Assembly (NCBI RefSeq): GCF_008124525.1
Contig: NZ_VNHJ01000005.1
Span: forward strand, 62,001-126,000
DNA length: 64,000 nucleotides
DNA from: Oceanicella actignis
GTDB lineage: Bacteria > Pseudomonadota > Alphaproteobacteria > Rhodobacterales > Rhodobacteraceae
Direction: 5' to 3'
In this document: piece by piece, positions 17,884 to 26,927 of the stretch
How positions within the stretch are numbered: the stretch's first letter is position 1
Layout: each line of letters begins with the position of its first letter
The notes under the pieces: generated by a model
Databases searched by the model: none
Seen by the model: only the letters and a program-made list of their open reading frames with translations
Told to the model about the DNA's origin: nothing
Translations under genes and position numbers: made by a program

Positions 17884-19458
17884 ATGACCACCCCGATTCG
17901 CCGACCGGGGCGCCGCGCGCTCGGCCGGGCGCTGGGCTGCGCGCTGGCCGCCTCGGCGCATGGCGCAGCCGCGCAGCAGCCCTCGTCGCCGGACCCGGCC
18001 GCGTCCGAAGCGCGCGCCGCCGCCCGGAGCGAAGCCGCGCCGACGCCGGCCGCAGCCGAGGCGCCCGCCACCCGTCCCCGCGCGGGCGAGACGGCCGCGG
18101 ACGATGCCGCGGTCAAGGCTCAGGCCGCCCCCGCGCCGCATCAGGCCGATGTCCTGACCGCGCCCGCCCCGGCGCCGCGCCCCGAAGGCGCGCCCGCCGC
18201 GCAAGGCGCCGCCGCGCCCGTGGCCGCGCTTGCGCCCGCGCCCCGTCCTGCGCCGGCCGCCGACGGCGCCCCCGCCCCCGCCGCGGCCCAAGCGGCGCGC
18301 GCGCCGGCGCCGGCCGAGCGGACCCCGCCCGAATTCCTGGCCTGGCGCGACGGCTTTCGCGCGCGCGCGCTGGCGGCGGGTATCCGCCCCGAGGTCTTCG
18401 ACCGCGCCTTCGCCGGCGTCGGGGTCAACGCCCGCGTGCTCGAGCTGGACGCCTACCAGCCCGAATTCGTCCGCCCGATCTGGGAGTATCTGGACCGCGC
18501 CGTCTCGCCCTCGCGCGTCGAGCGCGGCCGCGCCGAGCTGGCGGCCAAGCGCGCGCTGCTGGACCGCATCGAGGCGCGCTTCGGCGTCGATCGGCAATAC
18601 GTTCTGGCGATCTGGGGGCTGGAGAGCGCCTTCGGCGTCAACTACGGCGACATCCCCGTGATCGAGAGCCTGGCCACGCTGGCCTGGCACGGGCGCCGGC
18701 GCGGCTTCGCCGAAGCGCAGCTGATCGCGGCGCTGCGCATCATCCAGAACGGCGACGTCGCGCCCGAGCGCATGCTGGGCAGCTGGGCCGGCGCGATGGG
18801 GCACACGCAGTTCATCCCCACCTCGTTCCTCGACTACGCGGTCGATTTCGACGGCGACGGGCGCCGCGACGTCTGGAGCGCCGACGCCGCCGACGCCCTC
18901 GCCTCGACCGCCGCCTATCTGGCGCGCTTCGGCTGGCGCAAGGGCGCGCCCTGGGGGGTCGAGGTGCGCCTGCCCGCCGGGTTCGACTACGCCCTGGCCG
19001 ACGAGCGCGTGCGCCGCCCCGCCGCCTTCTGGCGCGCGCTGGGCCTGACGCGCGCCGATGGCGGCCCGCTGCCGGACGAGGACGAGGGCGCGGTCGTCCT
19101 GCCCGCCGGGGCGCAGGGGCCGGCCTTCCTGACCTATGCGAACTTCCGCGTGTTCAAGCGCTACAACAACGCCACCTCCTACGCGCTGGCGGCGGGGCTG
19201 CTGGGCGACCGGATCATGGGGGCGGGGCCGCTCAGCGCCGACTGGCCGCGCGGGCAGACGCCCCTTTCGCGCGCCGAGAAGGTCGAGCTTCAGACCCTGC
19301 TCACGCGCATGGGGCACGACACGGGCGGCGCCGACGGCATCATCGGCCCCAACTCGCGCGCCGCGATCCGCGCGTTCCAGAAGCGCAGCGGCATGGTTCC
19401 CGACGGCGTCGAGTCGAAGCCCGTTCTCGACGCCGTGCGCCGCGCGGCGGGGGGCTGA
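17884..19458 (+). CDS. Lytic murein transglycosylase, MltB-type, with peptidoglycan-binding domain
   Basis: The 524-residue periplasmic enzyme would cleave the MurNAc-GlcNAc bond with anhydro-sugar formation. Residues 1-35 form a signal-like segment without a lipobox. A long Ala/Pro-rich linker of about 110 residues follows. The MltB-type catalytic domain is at about 150-420, with probable acid Glu247 in I-W-G-L-E-S-A-F-G and supporting motifs W-A-G-A-M-G-H-T-Q-F-I-P-T-S and D-F-D-G-D-G-R. A PG-binding-1 domain ends the protein (L-Q-T-L-L-T-R-M-G, then A-D-G-I-I-G-P-N-S-R-A-A-I-R-A-F-Q). The ribosome-binding site is weak. Confidence 0.93.
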   Translation: MTTPIRRPGRRALGRALGCALAASAHGAAAQQPSSPDPAASEARAAARSEAAPTPAAAEAPATRPRAGETAADDAAVKAQAAPAPHQADVLTAPAPAPRPEGAPAAQGAAAPVAALAPAPRPAPAADGAPAPAAAQAARAPAPAERTPPEFLAWRDGFRARALAAGIRPEVFDRAFAGVGVNARVLELDAYQPEFVRPIWEYLDRAVSPSRVERGRAELAAKRALLDRIEARFGVDRQYVLAIWGLESAFGVNYGDIPVIESLATLAWHGRRRGFAEAQLIAALRIIQNGDVAPERMLGSWAGAMGHTQFIPTSFLDYAVDFDGDGRRDVWSADAADALASTAAYLARFGWRKGAPWGVEVRLPAGFDYALADERVRRPAAFWRALGLTRADGGPLPDEDEGAVVLPAGAQGPAFLTYANFRVFKRYNNATSYALAAGLLGDRIMGAGPLSADWPRGQTPLSRAEKVELQTLLTRMGHDTGGADGIIGPNSRAAIRAFQKRSGMVPDGVESKPVLDAVRRAAGG

Positions 19459-19459
19459 G

Positions 19460-20173
19460 ATGGCGCGCTTCGTCCTCGTTCACGGCGCCTTTCACGGCGC
19501 ATGGTGCTGGCGCTTCGTGGCCGAGATCCTGCGCGCGCGCGGGCACGAGGTCTCGGCCCCGACGCTGACGGGCCTGGGCGAGCGGCGCCATCTGCTGAGC
19601 CCCAGGGTCGAGATGCAGACCTTCTGCGCCGACGTGCTCAACCATCTGCGCTACGAGGATGCGCGCGAGGCGGTGCTGGTCGGGCACTCCTTCGCCGGGG
19701 CGCCGATCTCGAAGGCGGCCGAGCTTGCGCCCGAGCGCGTCGCGCGGCTGGTCTATCTGGACGCCATGCTGCTCGAGGGCGACGAGACGCCGTTCGACGT
19801 CTTCCCCCCCGCCACCCGCGCCACGCGCGAGGCGCTGGCCCATGCGCATGACGGCGGCGTGTCGATCCCGCCGCCCGCGCCCGAAAGCTTCGGCGTCGGC
19901 GATCCCGCCCAGGCCGCATGGCTGGCCGAGCGCCTCACGCCCCATCCGCTGGCCACCTACCGGACCGCGGCGCGGCTTGGGCGGCCGCCGGGGGCGGGGT
20001 TCGCGAAGGTCTATGTGCATTGCGTCGCGCCCGATTACGCGCCCTTGCGCTGGGCGGCGGCGCGCGCGCGCGAGGCCGGCTGGCCGATTCAGACCCTGGC
20101 GGCGGGGCACGACGCGATGGTCACGGCGCCGCAGGCCGTGGCCGATCTTCTGGAACGCGAGGCGGCGGCATGA
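19460..20173 (+). CDS. Alpha/beta-fold hydrolase, salicylate-esterase-like
   Basis: The 237-residue protein has the alpha/beta hydrolase core. F-V-L-V-H-G-A-F-H-G-A-W-C-W forms the oxyanion region, nucleophile Ser77 lies in G-H-S-F-A-G-A-P-I, the Y-L-D-A region near residue 100 follows, and His217 lies in A-G-H-D-A-M. The H-G-A-F-H-G-A-W-C-W start and P-T-L-T-G-L-G-E-R are typical of the plant-esterase-like (PF12697) group. The substrate is unknown. It starts one base after the transglycosylase stop, and its own stop overlaps the ParA start, so these three genes probably form one transcript. Confidence 0.88.
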   Translation: MARFVLVHGAFHGAWCWRFVAEILRARGHEVSAPTLTGLGERRHLLSPRVEMQTFCADVLNHLRYEDAREAVLVGHSFAGAPISKAAELAPERVARLVYLDAMLLEGDETPFDVFPPATRATREALAHAHDGGVSIPPPAPESFGVGDPAQAAWLAERLTPHPLATYRTAARLGRPPGAGFAKVYVHCVAPDYAPLRWAAARAREAGWPIQTLAAGHDAMVTAPQAVADLLEREAAA

Positions 20174-20805
20174 GCGGCGCGGCCAGGGTGGTGACGCTGG
20201 CCCAGCAGAAGGGCGGCAGCGGCAAGACGACGATCGCCGCGCAGCTGGCGGCGCTGTGGACGCGGCGCGGCCTGCGGGTGGCGCTGATCGACCTCGACCC
20301 GCAGCGTTCGCTCACGCGCTGGGCCGAGCTGCGCGGCGATCCGGCGCTGACCGCGATCGAGTCGAAGGATTGGCGCGCGGGCGTGGACATCGACCGCGCG
20401 CGGCGCGCCGCCGATCGGGTGCTGGCCGACTGCCCCGGCGCGGCCGAGCCGCTGCTGCGCGCCGCGGCGCGGGCGGCCGACCTGGTGCTGACGCCGGTGC
20501 AGCCCTCGGCGCCCGACATCTGGGCGCTGGAGCGGACGGTGCGCATGTGCGCGGACGAGGGCGCGCGCGTGCGCGCCGTGCTCAACCGCGTGCCCCCGCG
20601 CGGCGGCGCGGTCGAAGAGGCCGCCGCCGCCCTGGCCGAGATGGGCGCGCCCCCGCTGGCCGCGCGGCTGGGCAACCGCGTGGCCTTCGCCGCGGCCTTC
20701 GCGCGCGGGCGCGCGGCGTTCGAGACCGCGCCGCGCGCGAAGGCGGCCGAGGAGCTGGCCGCGCTCGAAGCCGAGATCGAGGCGCTGCTGAACGCCCGGC
20801 CCTGA
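20170..20805 (+). CDS. Orphan ParA/MinD-type ATPase
   Basis: The 211-residue protein has the deviant Walker A Q-K-G-G-S-G-K-T-T at about 13-21 and the A' motif L-I-D-L-D-P-Q-R-S at about 38-46. The usual Walker B (normally I-D-C-P/D-T-P-P) reads V-L-A-D-C-P-G. It is short, lacks an N-terminal DNA-binding extension and has no parB partner beside it. Homologous orphan ParAs position cellular cargo rather than plasmids; the cargo here is not evident. The start overlaps the hydrolase stop in ATGA. Confidence 0.88.
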   Translation: MSGAARVVTLAQQKGGSGKTTIAAQLAALWTRRGLRVALIDLDPQRSLTRWAELRGDPALTAIESKDWRAGVDIDRARRAADRVLADCPGAAEPLLRAAARAADLVLTPVQPSAPDIWALERTVRMCADEGARVRAVLNRVPPRGGAVEEAAAALAEMGAPPLAARLGNRVAFAAAFARGRAAFETAPRAKAAEELAALEAEIEALLNARP

Positions 20806-21436
20806 TCGCTTCGACGCCAGCCTGTTCGACGCCGGCCCGCGGCCCTGGGCGCGGTCGCGCGGCGGGGGCGCGGCCGCCGCCGTTCCGCCTCGCCCGGGCG
20901 CGGCGCGCGATCGCCGTGCCATCGGAGCCGGGCGCGGGCCGCCGATGGCGGCGCCCCCGCCGCCCTTCGGCCGACGCCGCCCAGCCCGCGCGCCGCGGGG
21001 CCGGTCGCGTCGGCGTCGTCCCGCATGGGGCGCAAGGTCGGGCCCGCGCCTGGCCTTGGCCGGCGCCGGCGGCCCTTTCGGCGTCGCCCGGGCGCGGCGC
21101 AACCGTCCCGGTCGCGGGGCAGGCCGTTTTGGCGGCGCCCGCACGCGGCGCAACGTTCGGGCCGCGCCTTGCCCTGGCCGCCGCGGATGCGCGCCGGCCC
21201 GCCCGTGCGGTCCGGGGCGCGGCCCGAAGCGCCGATCCGACGCGCCGATCCGATGCGCCGCCCCGCGCCCGCTCCTCGCGCCGCGCGCCCGCGCCGGGGC
21301 GGCGGCGTTCGGCCCTGGCGCTCTTGCCTTGGGCGCGGGGGCGGGCGAGATTGCCGCTCGCGCCCTCTGCGCCCCCTTGATCCGACGCGCCGCGGACCGC
21401 GCGCGCAGCCCGACGGCCCGAAACGGAGGACCCGCC
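20806..21436. other. Gene-free GC-rich stretch with degenerate repeats
   Basis: I find no supported gene; frames on both strands are Arg/Pro/Gly/Ala-rich and lack motifs. A recurring pattern around GGCGCAA is seen: 21028-21062 and 21148-21183 are about 75-80 percent alike by eye over roughly 35 bp, and a third, more diverged, copy lies near 21095. The downstream end carries the GntR gene leader with GGAGGA at 21425-21430. Confidence 0.55.
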
Positions 21437-22093
21437 ATGGACGAGCCGCGAAAGGCCGCCCCGCGCGAGCCGGGCGCCGACGCCTACAGCCTGATCCTCG
21501 ACGCGATCGACCGCGGCGACTACGCGCCCGGCGCGCGGCTGGTCGAGACCGAGCTGGCCGAGCGCTTCGGCGTCTCGCGCACGCCCATCCGCGAGGCGCT
21601 GGGCCGGCTCGAGATGCAGGGCCTGGTGGCGCATGACGGGCGGCGGGGCATGGTGGTGGCGTCGCTGGACCACGACCAGCTGGGCGAACTTTACGAGGTG
21701 CGCGCCACCGTCGAGGGCCTGGCCGCGCGCCTGGCCGCGCGCCACGCCGCGCCCGAAGAGATGGCGATCCTGCGCGACCTGGTCGAGCAGAGCCGCGGCA
21801 TGATCGGCGACCCGGCGGCGCTGCGCGACAACAACCGGCGTTTTCACCGCCAGATGCATCGCGCCTCGCACAACCGCTATCTGAACGCCATGCTCGAGGG
21901 GATGCGGCGCTCGATGGCGCTGCTGACGCGCGTGTCGCTGTCCGATCCGGGCCGCGGCGCCGAGACGGTGGCCGAGCACGACGCCATCGTGCGCGCCATC
22001 GAGGCCCGCGACGAGGACGCCGCCGAGGCCGCCGCGCGCCGCCACGTCTCGAACGCCTACGCCACGCGGCTGCGGCTCGAGGCCATGTCCTGA
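21437..22093 (+). CDS. GntR-family regulator, FadR/FCD type
   Basis: The 218-residue protein has an N-terminal winged helix-turn-helix at about residues 15-80 (Y-S-L-I-L-D-A-I-D-R-G-D-Y-A-P-G, then F-G-V-S-R-T-P-I-R-E-A-L). An all-helical FCD effector domain covers about 90-210, with potential metal ligands in N-N-R-R-F-H-R-Q-M-H and E-H-D-A-I-V, and a late H in R-R-H-V-S-N-A-Y. Such regulators usually sense small carboxylic acids. GGAGGA sits six bases before the ATG at 21437. No obvious metabolic operon adjoins it, so its target is unknown. Confidence 0.92.
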   Translation: MDEPRKAAPREPGADAYSLILDAIDRGDYAPGARLVETELAERFGVSRTPIREALGRLEMQGLVAHDGRRGMVVASLDHDQLGELYEVRATVEGLAARLAARHAAPEEMAILRDLVEQSRGMIGDPAALRDNNRRFHRQMHRASHNRYLNAMLEGMRRSMALLTRVSLSDPGRGAETVAEHDAIVRAIEARDEDAAEAAARRHVSNAYATRLRLEAMS

Positions 22094-22205
22094 CCTCGGG
22101 AGACCCCCCTGGTCGCCCCCCCTCCCGGTCGGCCCTCCGGTCGCCCCCGCCGGGCGCCGTCGCGTCGCGCTTGCGCGCGCGGCGCGTCCGCGCCAATCTC
22201 GGCGC

Positions 22206-22628
22206 ATGAGCAAGCTGACCGCAGACCATCCCACCATCGCCGCGGCGCTGGAGATCCTTGCCGCCAAGGATCCCGCCCGCATCCCCGAGATCCTGGCCGA
22301 GGACGTCGTGTTCCTGCCGCCCACCTACTGGGCCGAATGGCGCGGCAGGCAGGCGGTCGCGCTGGTGCTGAGCCATGTGATGCAGGTGTTCTCGGACTTC
22401 CGCTACCGGCGCGTGATGGGCGCGGGCCGCGACTGGGCGCTGGAGTTCCAGTGCAAGGTCGGCGAGTTCGACGCGGTGGGCGTGGACCTGCTGACGCTGG
22501 ACGACGAGGGGCGCATCGCGCGCTTCGAAGTGGTCATGCGCCCGCTCAAGACCGTCGCCGCGCTGCGCGAGGCCATGAACGCCCGCGTCGCGCAGGACCC
22601 GCGCTTCGCCGGGCTCAAGCCCGCCTGA
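22206..22628 (+). CDS. SnoaL/NTF2-like fold protein
   Basis: The 140-residue protein resembles the nuclear-transport-factor-2-like superfamily. An N-terminal helix carries I-A-A-A-L-E-I-L-A-A-K-D, then I-L-A-E-D-V-V-F-L-P-P-T and a curved sheet region with F-S-D-F-R-Y-R-R-V and G-V-D-L-L-T-L-D-D-E-G-R-I-A-R-F-E-V. The last pattern is typical of SnoaL-like proteins. These act as small hydrolases, isomerases or binding proteins; no function can be assigned. There is no clear ribosome-binding site. It lies 112 bp after the GntR gene and could be its target. Confidence 0.8.
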   Translation: MSKLTADHPTIAAALEILAAKDPARIPEILAEDVVFLPPTYWAEWRGRQAVALVLSHVMQVFSDFRYRRVMGAGRDWALEFQCKVGEFDAVGVDLLTLDDEGRIARFEVVMRPLKTVAALREAMNARVAQDPRFAGLKPA

Positions 22629-22638
22629 GGCGCCGCGC

Positions 22639-23118
22639 TCAGGGCGCGCGGGACAGCTGGCGCGCGCCCTCGGCCAGCGCGATGCCCGCGGCCATGGCCA
22701 CGTTGAGCGAGCGCCCGCCGCCCGGCATCGGGATGAAGAGCCGCGCATCCGCCGCCTCGTGCAGCTCGGGCGGGGCGCCGGCGCTTTCGCGCCCCACGAT
22801 CAGCACGTCGCCCGGCGCGAAACGGTGGCTCCAGAGCGGCTGCGCGCCCCGGGTGGTCAGCAGCACCAGCCGCCCGCCGGGGCGATCGGCGGCGAAGGCG
22901 CGCCAGCCGTCCCAGCGGCGGATGTCGGCGATGTCGGCATAGTCCAGCGCGCGCTGGCGCACCGCCTTGACCGAGAAGGGAAACCCGCAGGGCTCGATGA
23001 CGTGGAGGGGCGTGCCGAAGCAGGCCGCCAGGCGAATCATGGCGCCCAGGTTGTGCGCCATGTCGGGCTGGAAGGCCGCAAGGTGCAGGGGCGGGGGCGT
23101 GATTCGCGCCGCGTTCAT
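22639..23118 (-). CDS. trmL: tRNA (cytidine/uridine-34 2'-O)-methyltransferase TrmL
   Basis: The 159-residue SPOUT-class methyltransferase would methylate the ribose of the wobble nucleotide in tRNA-Leu. It has the knotted-fold signatures N-L-G-A-M-I-R-L-A-A-C-F-G, V-G-R-E-S-A-G-A-P-P-E-L and I-P-M-P-G-G-G-R-S-L-N-V-A-M-A-A-G-I-A-L-A-E. The length matches E. coli TrmL (157). I chose the ATG at 23118, preceded by AAAGGGAAA; upstream readings extend into the petA promoter region. Confidence 0.92.
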   Translation of the reverse strand: MNAARITPPPLHLAAFQPDMAHNLGAMIRLAACFGTPLHVIEPCGFPFSVKAVRQRALDYADIADIRRWDGWRAFAADRPGGRLVLLTTRGAQPLWSHRFAPGDVLIVGRESAGAPPELHEAADARLFIPMPGGGRSLNVAMAAGIALAEGARQLSRAP

Positions 23119-23171
23119 GGGCGGTTTCCCTTTGAAATGACCGGCCTCGGGCCGCTGCGTCGCACTGACCG

Positions 23172-23200
23172 CTGGACCGGCGCGGCGCGGCGCGCTAAGA
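23172..23200 (+). promoter_or_regulatory. Candidate petABC promoter
   Basis: CTGGAC (23172-23177) and CTAAGA (23195-23200) are separated by 17 bp, about 95 bp before the petA start. The match to sigma-70 boxes is moderate. No other pair in the 176-bp trmL-petA gap looked better. Confidence 0.35.
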
Positions 23201-23294
23201 GCGCGCGTGTGCATCCGGTCCGCGGCCATGGCGGCGCAGCGGGCCCGTGACGTTTTCGAGCGCCCCGAGGGGCGGACGCAAGGGGGAATGAGGC

Positions 23295-23873
23295 GTGTCC
23301 CACTCAGCTACGGACGAAGAACCGACCCGTCGCGATTTTCTCTACATCGCGACCGGCGCCATGGGCGCCGTCGCCGCCGGCGCCGCCGTGTGGCCTCTGA
23401 TCGACCAGATGAACCCCAGCGCGGACGTGCTCGCGCTGGCGACGCTCGAGGTTGACGTGAGCGGCGTCGAGCCCGGCACCCAGCTGACCGTCAAGTGGCG
23501 CGGCAAGCCGGTCTTCGTGCGCCGCCGCACCGAGGCCGAGATCGAAGCCGCGCGCAACACGCCGCTCTCGGACCTCAAGGACCCGATCGCCCGCAACGCC
23601 AACGCGCCCGCAGACGCCCCGGCGACGGACGAGAACCGCGCCCTGGACGAGAGCGGCGAGTGGCTGGCGATGATGGGCGTGTGCACGCATCTGGGCTGCG
23701 TGCCGCTGGGCGACGGCGCCGGCGATTTCGGGGGCTGGTTCTGCCCATGCCACGGCTCGCACTACGACACGGCCGGGCGCATCCGCAAGGGCCCCGCGCC
23801 GACGAACCTGCCGGTGCCCGAGCTGGCCTTCGACGGCTCGACGATCAAGCTCATCAACGAATACAAGGGGTAA
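23295..23873 (+). CDS. petA: Ubiquinol-cytochrome c reductase Rieske iron-sulfur subunit
   Basis: The 192-residue subunit passes electrons from ubiquinol to cytochrome c1 in complex III. The twin-arginine start [10 protein letters not shown] is followed by a membrane anchor (about residues 16-36). The 2Fe-2S ligands are Cys130 and His132 in C-T-H-L-G-C, and Cys150 and His153 in C-P-C-H-G-S-H, with Cys135 and Cys152 forming the usual disulfide. The start is GTG at 23295, seven bases after AGGGGGA; the ATG at 23288 is out of frame. It opens the petABC operon, four bases before petB. Confidence 0.97.
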   Translation: MSHSATDEEPTRRDFLYIATGAMGAVAAGAAVWPLIDQMNPSADVLALATLEVDVSGVEPGTQLTVKWRGKPVFVRRRTEAEIEAARNTPLSDLKDPIARNANAPADAPATDENRALDESGEWLAMMGVCTHLGCVPLGDGAGDFGGWFCPCHGSHYDTAGRIRKGPAPTNLPVPELAFDGSTIKLINEYKG

Positions 23874-23877
23874 GGTC

Positions 23878-25179
23878 ATGAGCGGCATTCCTCACGAGCC
23901 CTACGAGCCGAAGACCGGCTTCGAAAAGTGGCTGCACGCCCGCCTGCCCATCGTGGCGCTGGCCTATGACACCCTGATGATCCCGACGCCCAAGAACCTC
24001 AACTGGATGTGGATCTGGGGCATCGTGCTGGCCTTCTGCCTCGTGCTGCAGATCGCCACCGGCGTCGCGCTGGTCATGCACTACACGCCGCATGTGGACC
24101 TGGCCTTCGCCTCGGTCGAGCACATCATGCGCGACGTCAACGGCGGCTGGCTGCTGCGCTATGCGCATGCGAACGGCGCCTCGCTGTTCTTCATCGCGGT
24201 CTATGCGCACATCTTCCGCGGCCTCTACTACGGCTCCTACAAGGCGCCGCGCGAGGTGACGTGGATCATCGGCATGCTCATCTACCTGGCGATGATGGCC
24301 ACGGCCTTCATGGGCTACGTGCTGCCCTGGGGGCAGATGTCGTTCTGGGGCGCGACGGTGATCACCAACCTGTTCTCGGCGCTGCCGCTGGTGGGCGATC
24401 CGATCGTCACCTGGCTGTGGGGCGGCTTCTCGGTCGACAACCCGACGCTGAACCGCTTCTTCTCGCTGCACTATCTGCTGCCCTTCGTCATCGCGGCGCT
24501 GGTGGTGGTGCACATCTGGGCCTTCCACCACACGGGCAACAACAACCCGGCGGGCGTCGAAGTGCGCCGCGGCTCGCTCGAAGAGGCCAAGCGCGACACC
24601 GTGCCCTTCTGGCCCTACTACGTCATCAAGGACCTGTTCGCGCTGGCGGTGGTGCTGCTGCTGTTCGTCGCGCTGGTCTTCTTCATGCCCAACTATCTGG
24701 GCCACCCCGACAACTACATCGAGGCCAACCCGCTGGCCACGCCCGCGCACATCGTGCCCGAATGGTATTTCCTGCCCTTCTACGCGATCCTGCGCGCCAT
24801 CACCTTCGACATCCTGTTCATCGACTCGAAGCTGGGCGGCGTGCTGGCCATGTTCGGCGCGATCGTGGTCATGGCGCTGGCGCCGTGGCTCGACACCTCG
24901 CGCGTGCGCTCGGGGCGCTACCGGCCGCAGTTCAAGTGGTGGTTCTGGCTGCTGGTCCTGGACTTCCTGGTGCTGATGTGGTGCGGCGCGCAGGCGCCCG
25001 AGGGGCTGGTGCCGACCATTTCGCTGCTGGGCACGATCTACTGGTTCGCCTACTTCCTGGTGATCCTGCCGGTGCTGGGCCTGGTCGAGAAGCCCCTGCC
25101 GCAGCCCGCCACGGTCGAAGAGGACTTCAACGCGCACATCGCGAAGAAGACCGGCGCGGCCGCCACCCCGGCCGAGTGA
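23878..25179 (+). CDS. petB: Ubiquinol-cytochrome c reductase cytochrome b subunit
   Basis: The 433-residue integral membrane protein carries the two b hemes and the quinol oxidation and reduction sites. The N-terminal half has helices with histidine ligands ([11 protein letters not shown], and [15 protein letters not shown] in the fourth helix). The Qo-site motif appears as [14 protein letters not shown] (the P-E-W-Y signature), and [13 protein letters not shown] lines the quinol pocket. It follows petA by four bases and precedes petC by 23. The length agrees with the fused b subunit of alphaproteobacteria. Confidence 0.98.
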   Translation: MSGIPHEPYEPKTGFEKWLHARLPIVALAYDTLMIPTPKNLNWMWIWGIVLAFCLVLQIATGVALVMHYTPHVDLAFASVEHIMRDVNGGWLLRYAHANGASLFFIAVYAHIFRGLYYGSYKAPREVTWIIGMLIYLAMMATAFMGYVLPWGQMSFWGATVITNLFSALPLVGDPIVTWLWGGFSVDNPTLNRFFSLHYLLPFVIAALVVVHIWAFHHTGNNNPAGVEVRRGSLEEAKRDTVPFWPYYVIKDLFALAVVLLLFVALVFFMPNYLGHPDNYIEANPLATPAHIVPEWYFLPFYAILRAITFDILFIDSKLGGVLAMFGAIVVMALAPWLDTSRVRSGRYRPQFKWWFWLLVLDFLVLMWCGAQAPEGLVPTISLLGTIYWFAYFLVILPVLGLVEKPLPQPATVEEDFNAHIAKKTGAAATPAE

Positions 25180-25202
25180 CCCGGCGAGAAGGAGAAGAAA
25201 AG

Positions 25203-26015
25203 ATGCGCATCAGGAACATCCTGCCCGCCTCGCTCGCGCTCGCGCTCGCCGCCGTCGCGGCGCCGGTCTCGCCGGCCGCGGCGGCCGGAGGCGGCGGCCA
25301 TGTCGAGGACGTGTCGTTCTCGTTCGAGGGGCCGTTCGGCGTCTTCGACAAGGCCCAGCTTCAGCGCGGCCTGCAGGTCTACAACGAGGTCTGCTCGGCC
25401 TGTCACGGGCTCAAGTTCGTCGCCTTCCGCACTCTGGGCGACGAGACCGGCCCCGGCTATGACGAAGAGCAGGTCAAGGCCTTCGCCGCGATGTACGAGG
25501 TGCCCGACCCCGAAGGCGAGCCCGGCGACACCCGCCCGGGCAAGCCCTTCGACCATTTCCCGGCCAACACCTCGGCCGGGGCGCCCGATCTGAGCCTGAT
25601 GGCCAAGGCGCGCGCGGGCTTTCACGGCCCGGCGGGGCTGGGCATCAACCAGATCGTCAAGGGCATGGGCGGTCCGGAATACATCTACTCGCTGCTGATT
25701 GGTTACACGGGCGAGGAAAAGACCGTCGCCGGCTCGACCCTTTACGAGAACCACGCCTTCCCGGGCGGCTGGATCTCGATGGCGCCGCCGCTCGAGGACG
25801 GCCGGGTCGAATATGCCGACGGCACCCCCGCCACCAAGGAGCAGATGGCCAAGGACGTGGCCGCCTTCCTCATGTGGGCGGCCGAGCCCAAGATGGTCGA
25901 GCGCAAGCAGGCCGGCGCGCGCAACTTCGCCTTCGTGGTGGTGCTGGCGGTGCTGCTTTACCTGACCAACAAGAAGCTCTGGTCCAAGGTCAAGAAGGGC
26001 GGCGGCGTCGCCTGA
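25203..26015 (+). CDS. petC: Ubiquinol-cytochrome c reductase cytochrome c1 subunit
   Basis: The 270-residue periplasmic heme protein accepts electrons from the Rieske centre and passes them to cytochrome c. A signal peptide (residues 1-27, ending S-P-A-A-A-A) is followed by the heme c site C64-S-A-C67-H68. The axial Met is about M193 in [11 protein letters not shown]-terminal membrane helix lies at about 240-258 ([13 protein letters not shown]), followed by a basic tail. A GAGAAGGAGAAG stretch precedes the ATG. The operon ends at the terminator at 26043. Confidence 0.97.
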   Translation: MRIRNILPASLALALAAVAAPVSPAAAAGGGGHVEDVSFSFEGPFGVFDKAQLQRGLQVYNEVCSACHGLKFVAFRTLGDETGPGYDEEQVKAFAAMYEVPDPEGEPGDTRPGKPFDHFPANTSAGAPDLSLMAKARAGFHGPAGLGINQIVKGMGGPEYIYSLLIGYTGEEKTVAGSTLYENHAFPGGWISMAPPLEDGRVEYADGTPATKEQMAKDVAAFLMWAAEPKMVERKQAGARNFAFVVVLAVLLYLTNKKLWSKVKKGGGVA

Positions 26016-26042
26016 CGACGCGGCGCCCCGAGGCCGAAGCCA

Positions 26043-26074
26043 AACCCCGCCGGGCCCTCCCGGCGGGGTTTTCG
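26043..26074 (+). terminator. Intrinsic terminator after petC
   Basis: AACCCCGCCGGG (26043-26054) and CCCGGCGGGGTT (26059-26070) form a perfect 12-bp stem with loop CCCT, followed by TTCGTT. It lies 27 bp after the petC stop and closes the petABC operon. Confidence 0.9.
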
Positions 26075-26234
26075 TTCGTCCCGGCGCACGGCCCGAGGCC
26101 CGCGCCCTCGTCGCCGAAGCGCGCCGGCGCGCGGCCCCGCCAGGGGCGCGACGGCGGCGGAGGGGGGCGACGAAGGGGCAAGCGGAAAGGGCGCGGGGCG
26201 AGCGGGCTTGGGGGCGGGCTTGGGGGAGGGGCGC

Positions 26235-26923
<689 letters not shown>

Positions 26924-26927
<4 letters not shown>

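Noticed and set aside
23288-23295. ATG at 23288 as start of petA
   Set aside because: It is out of frame with the Rieske coding sequence; the GTG at 23295 with AGGGGGA upstream gives the correct twin-arginine N-terminus.
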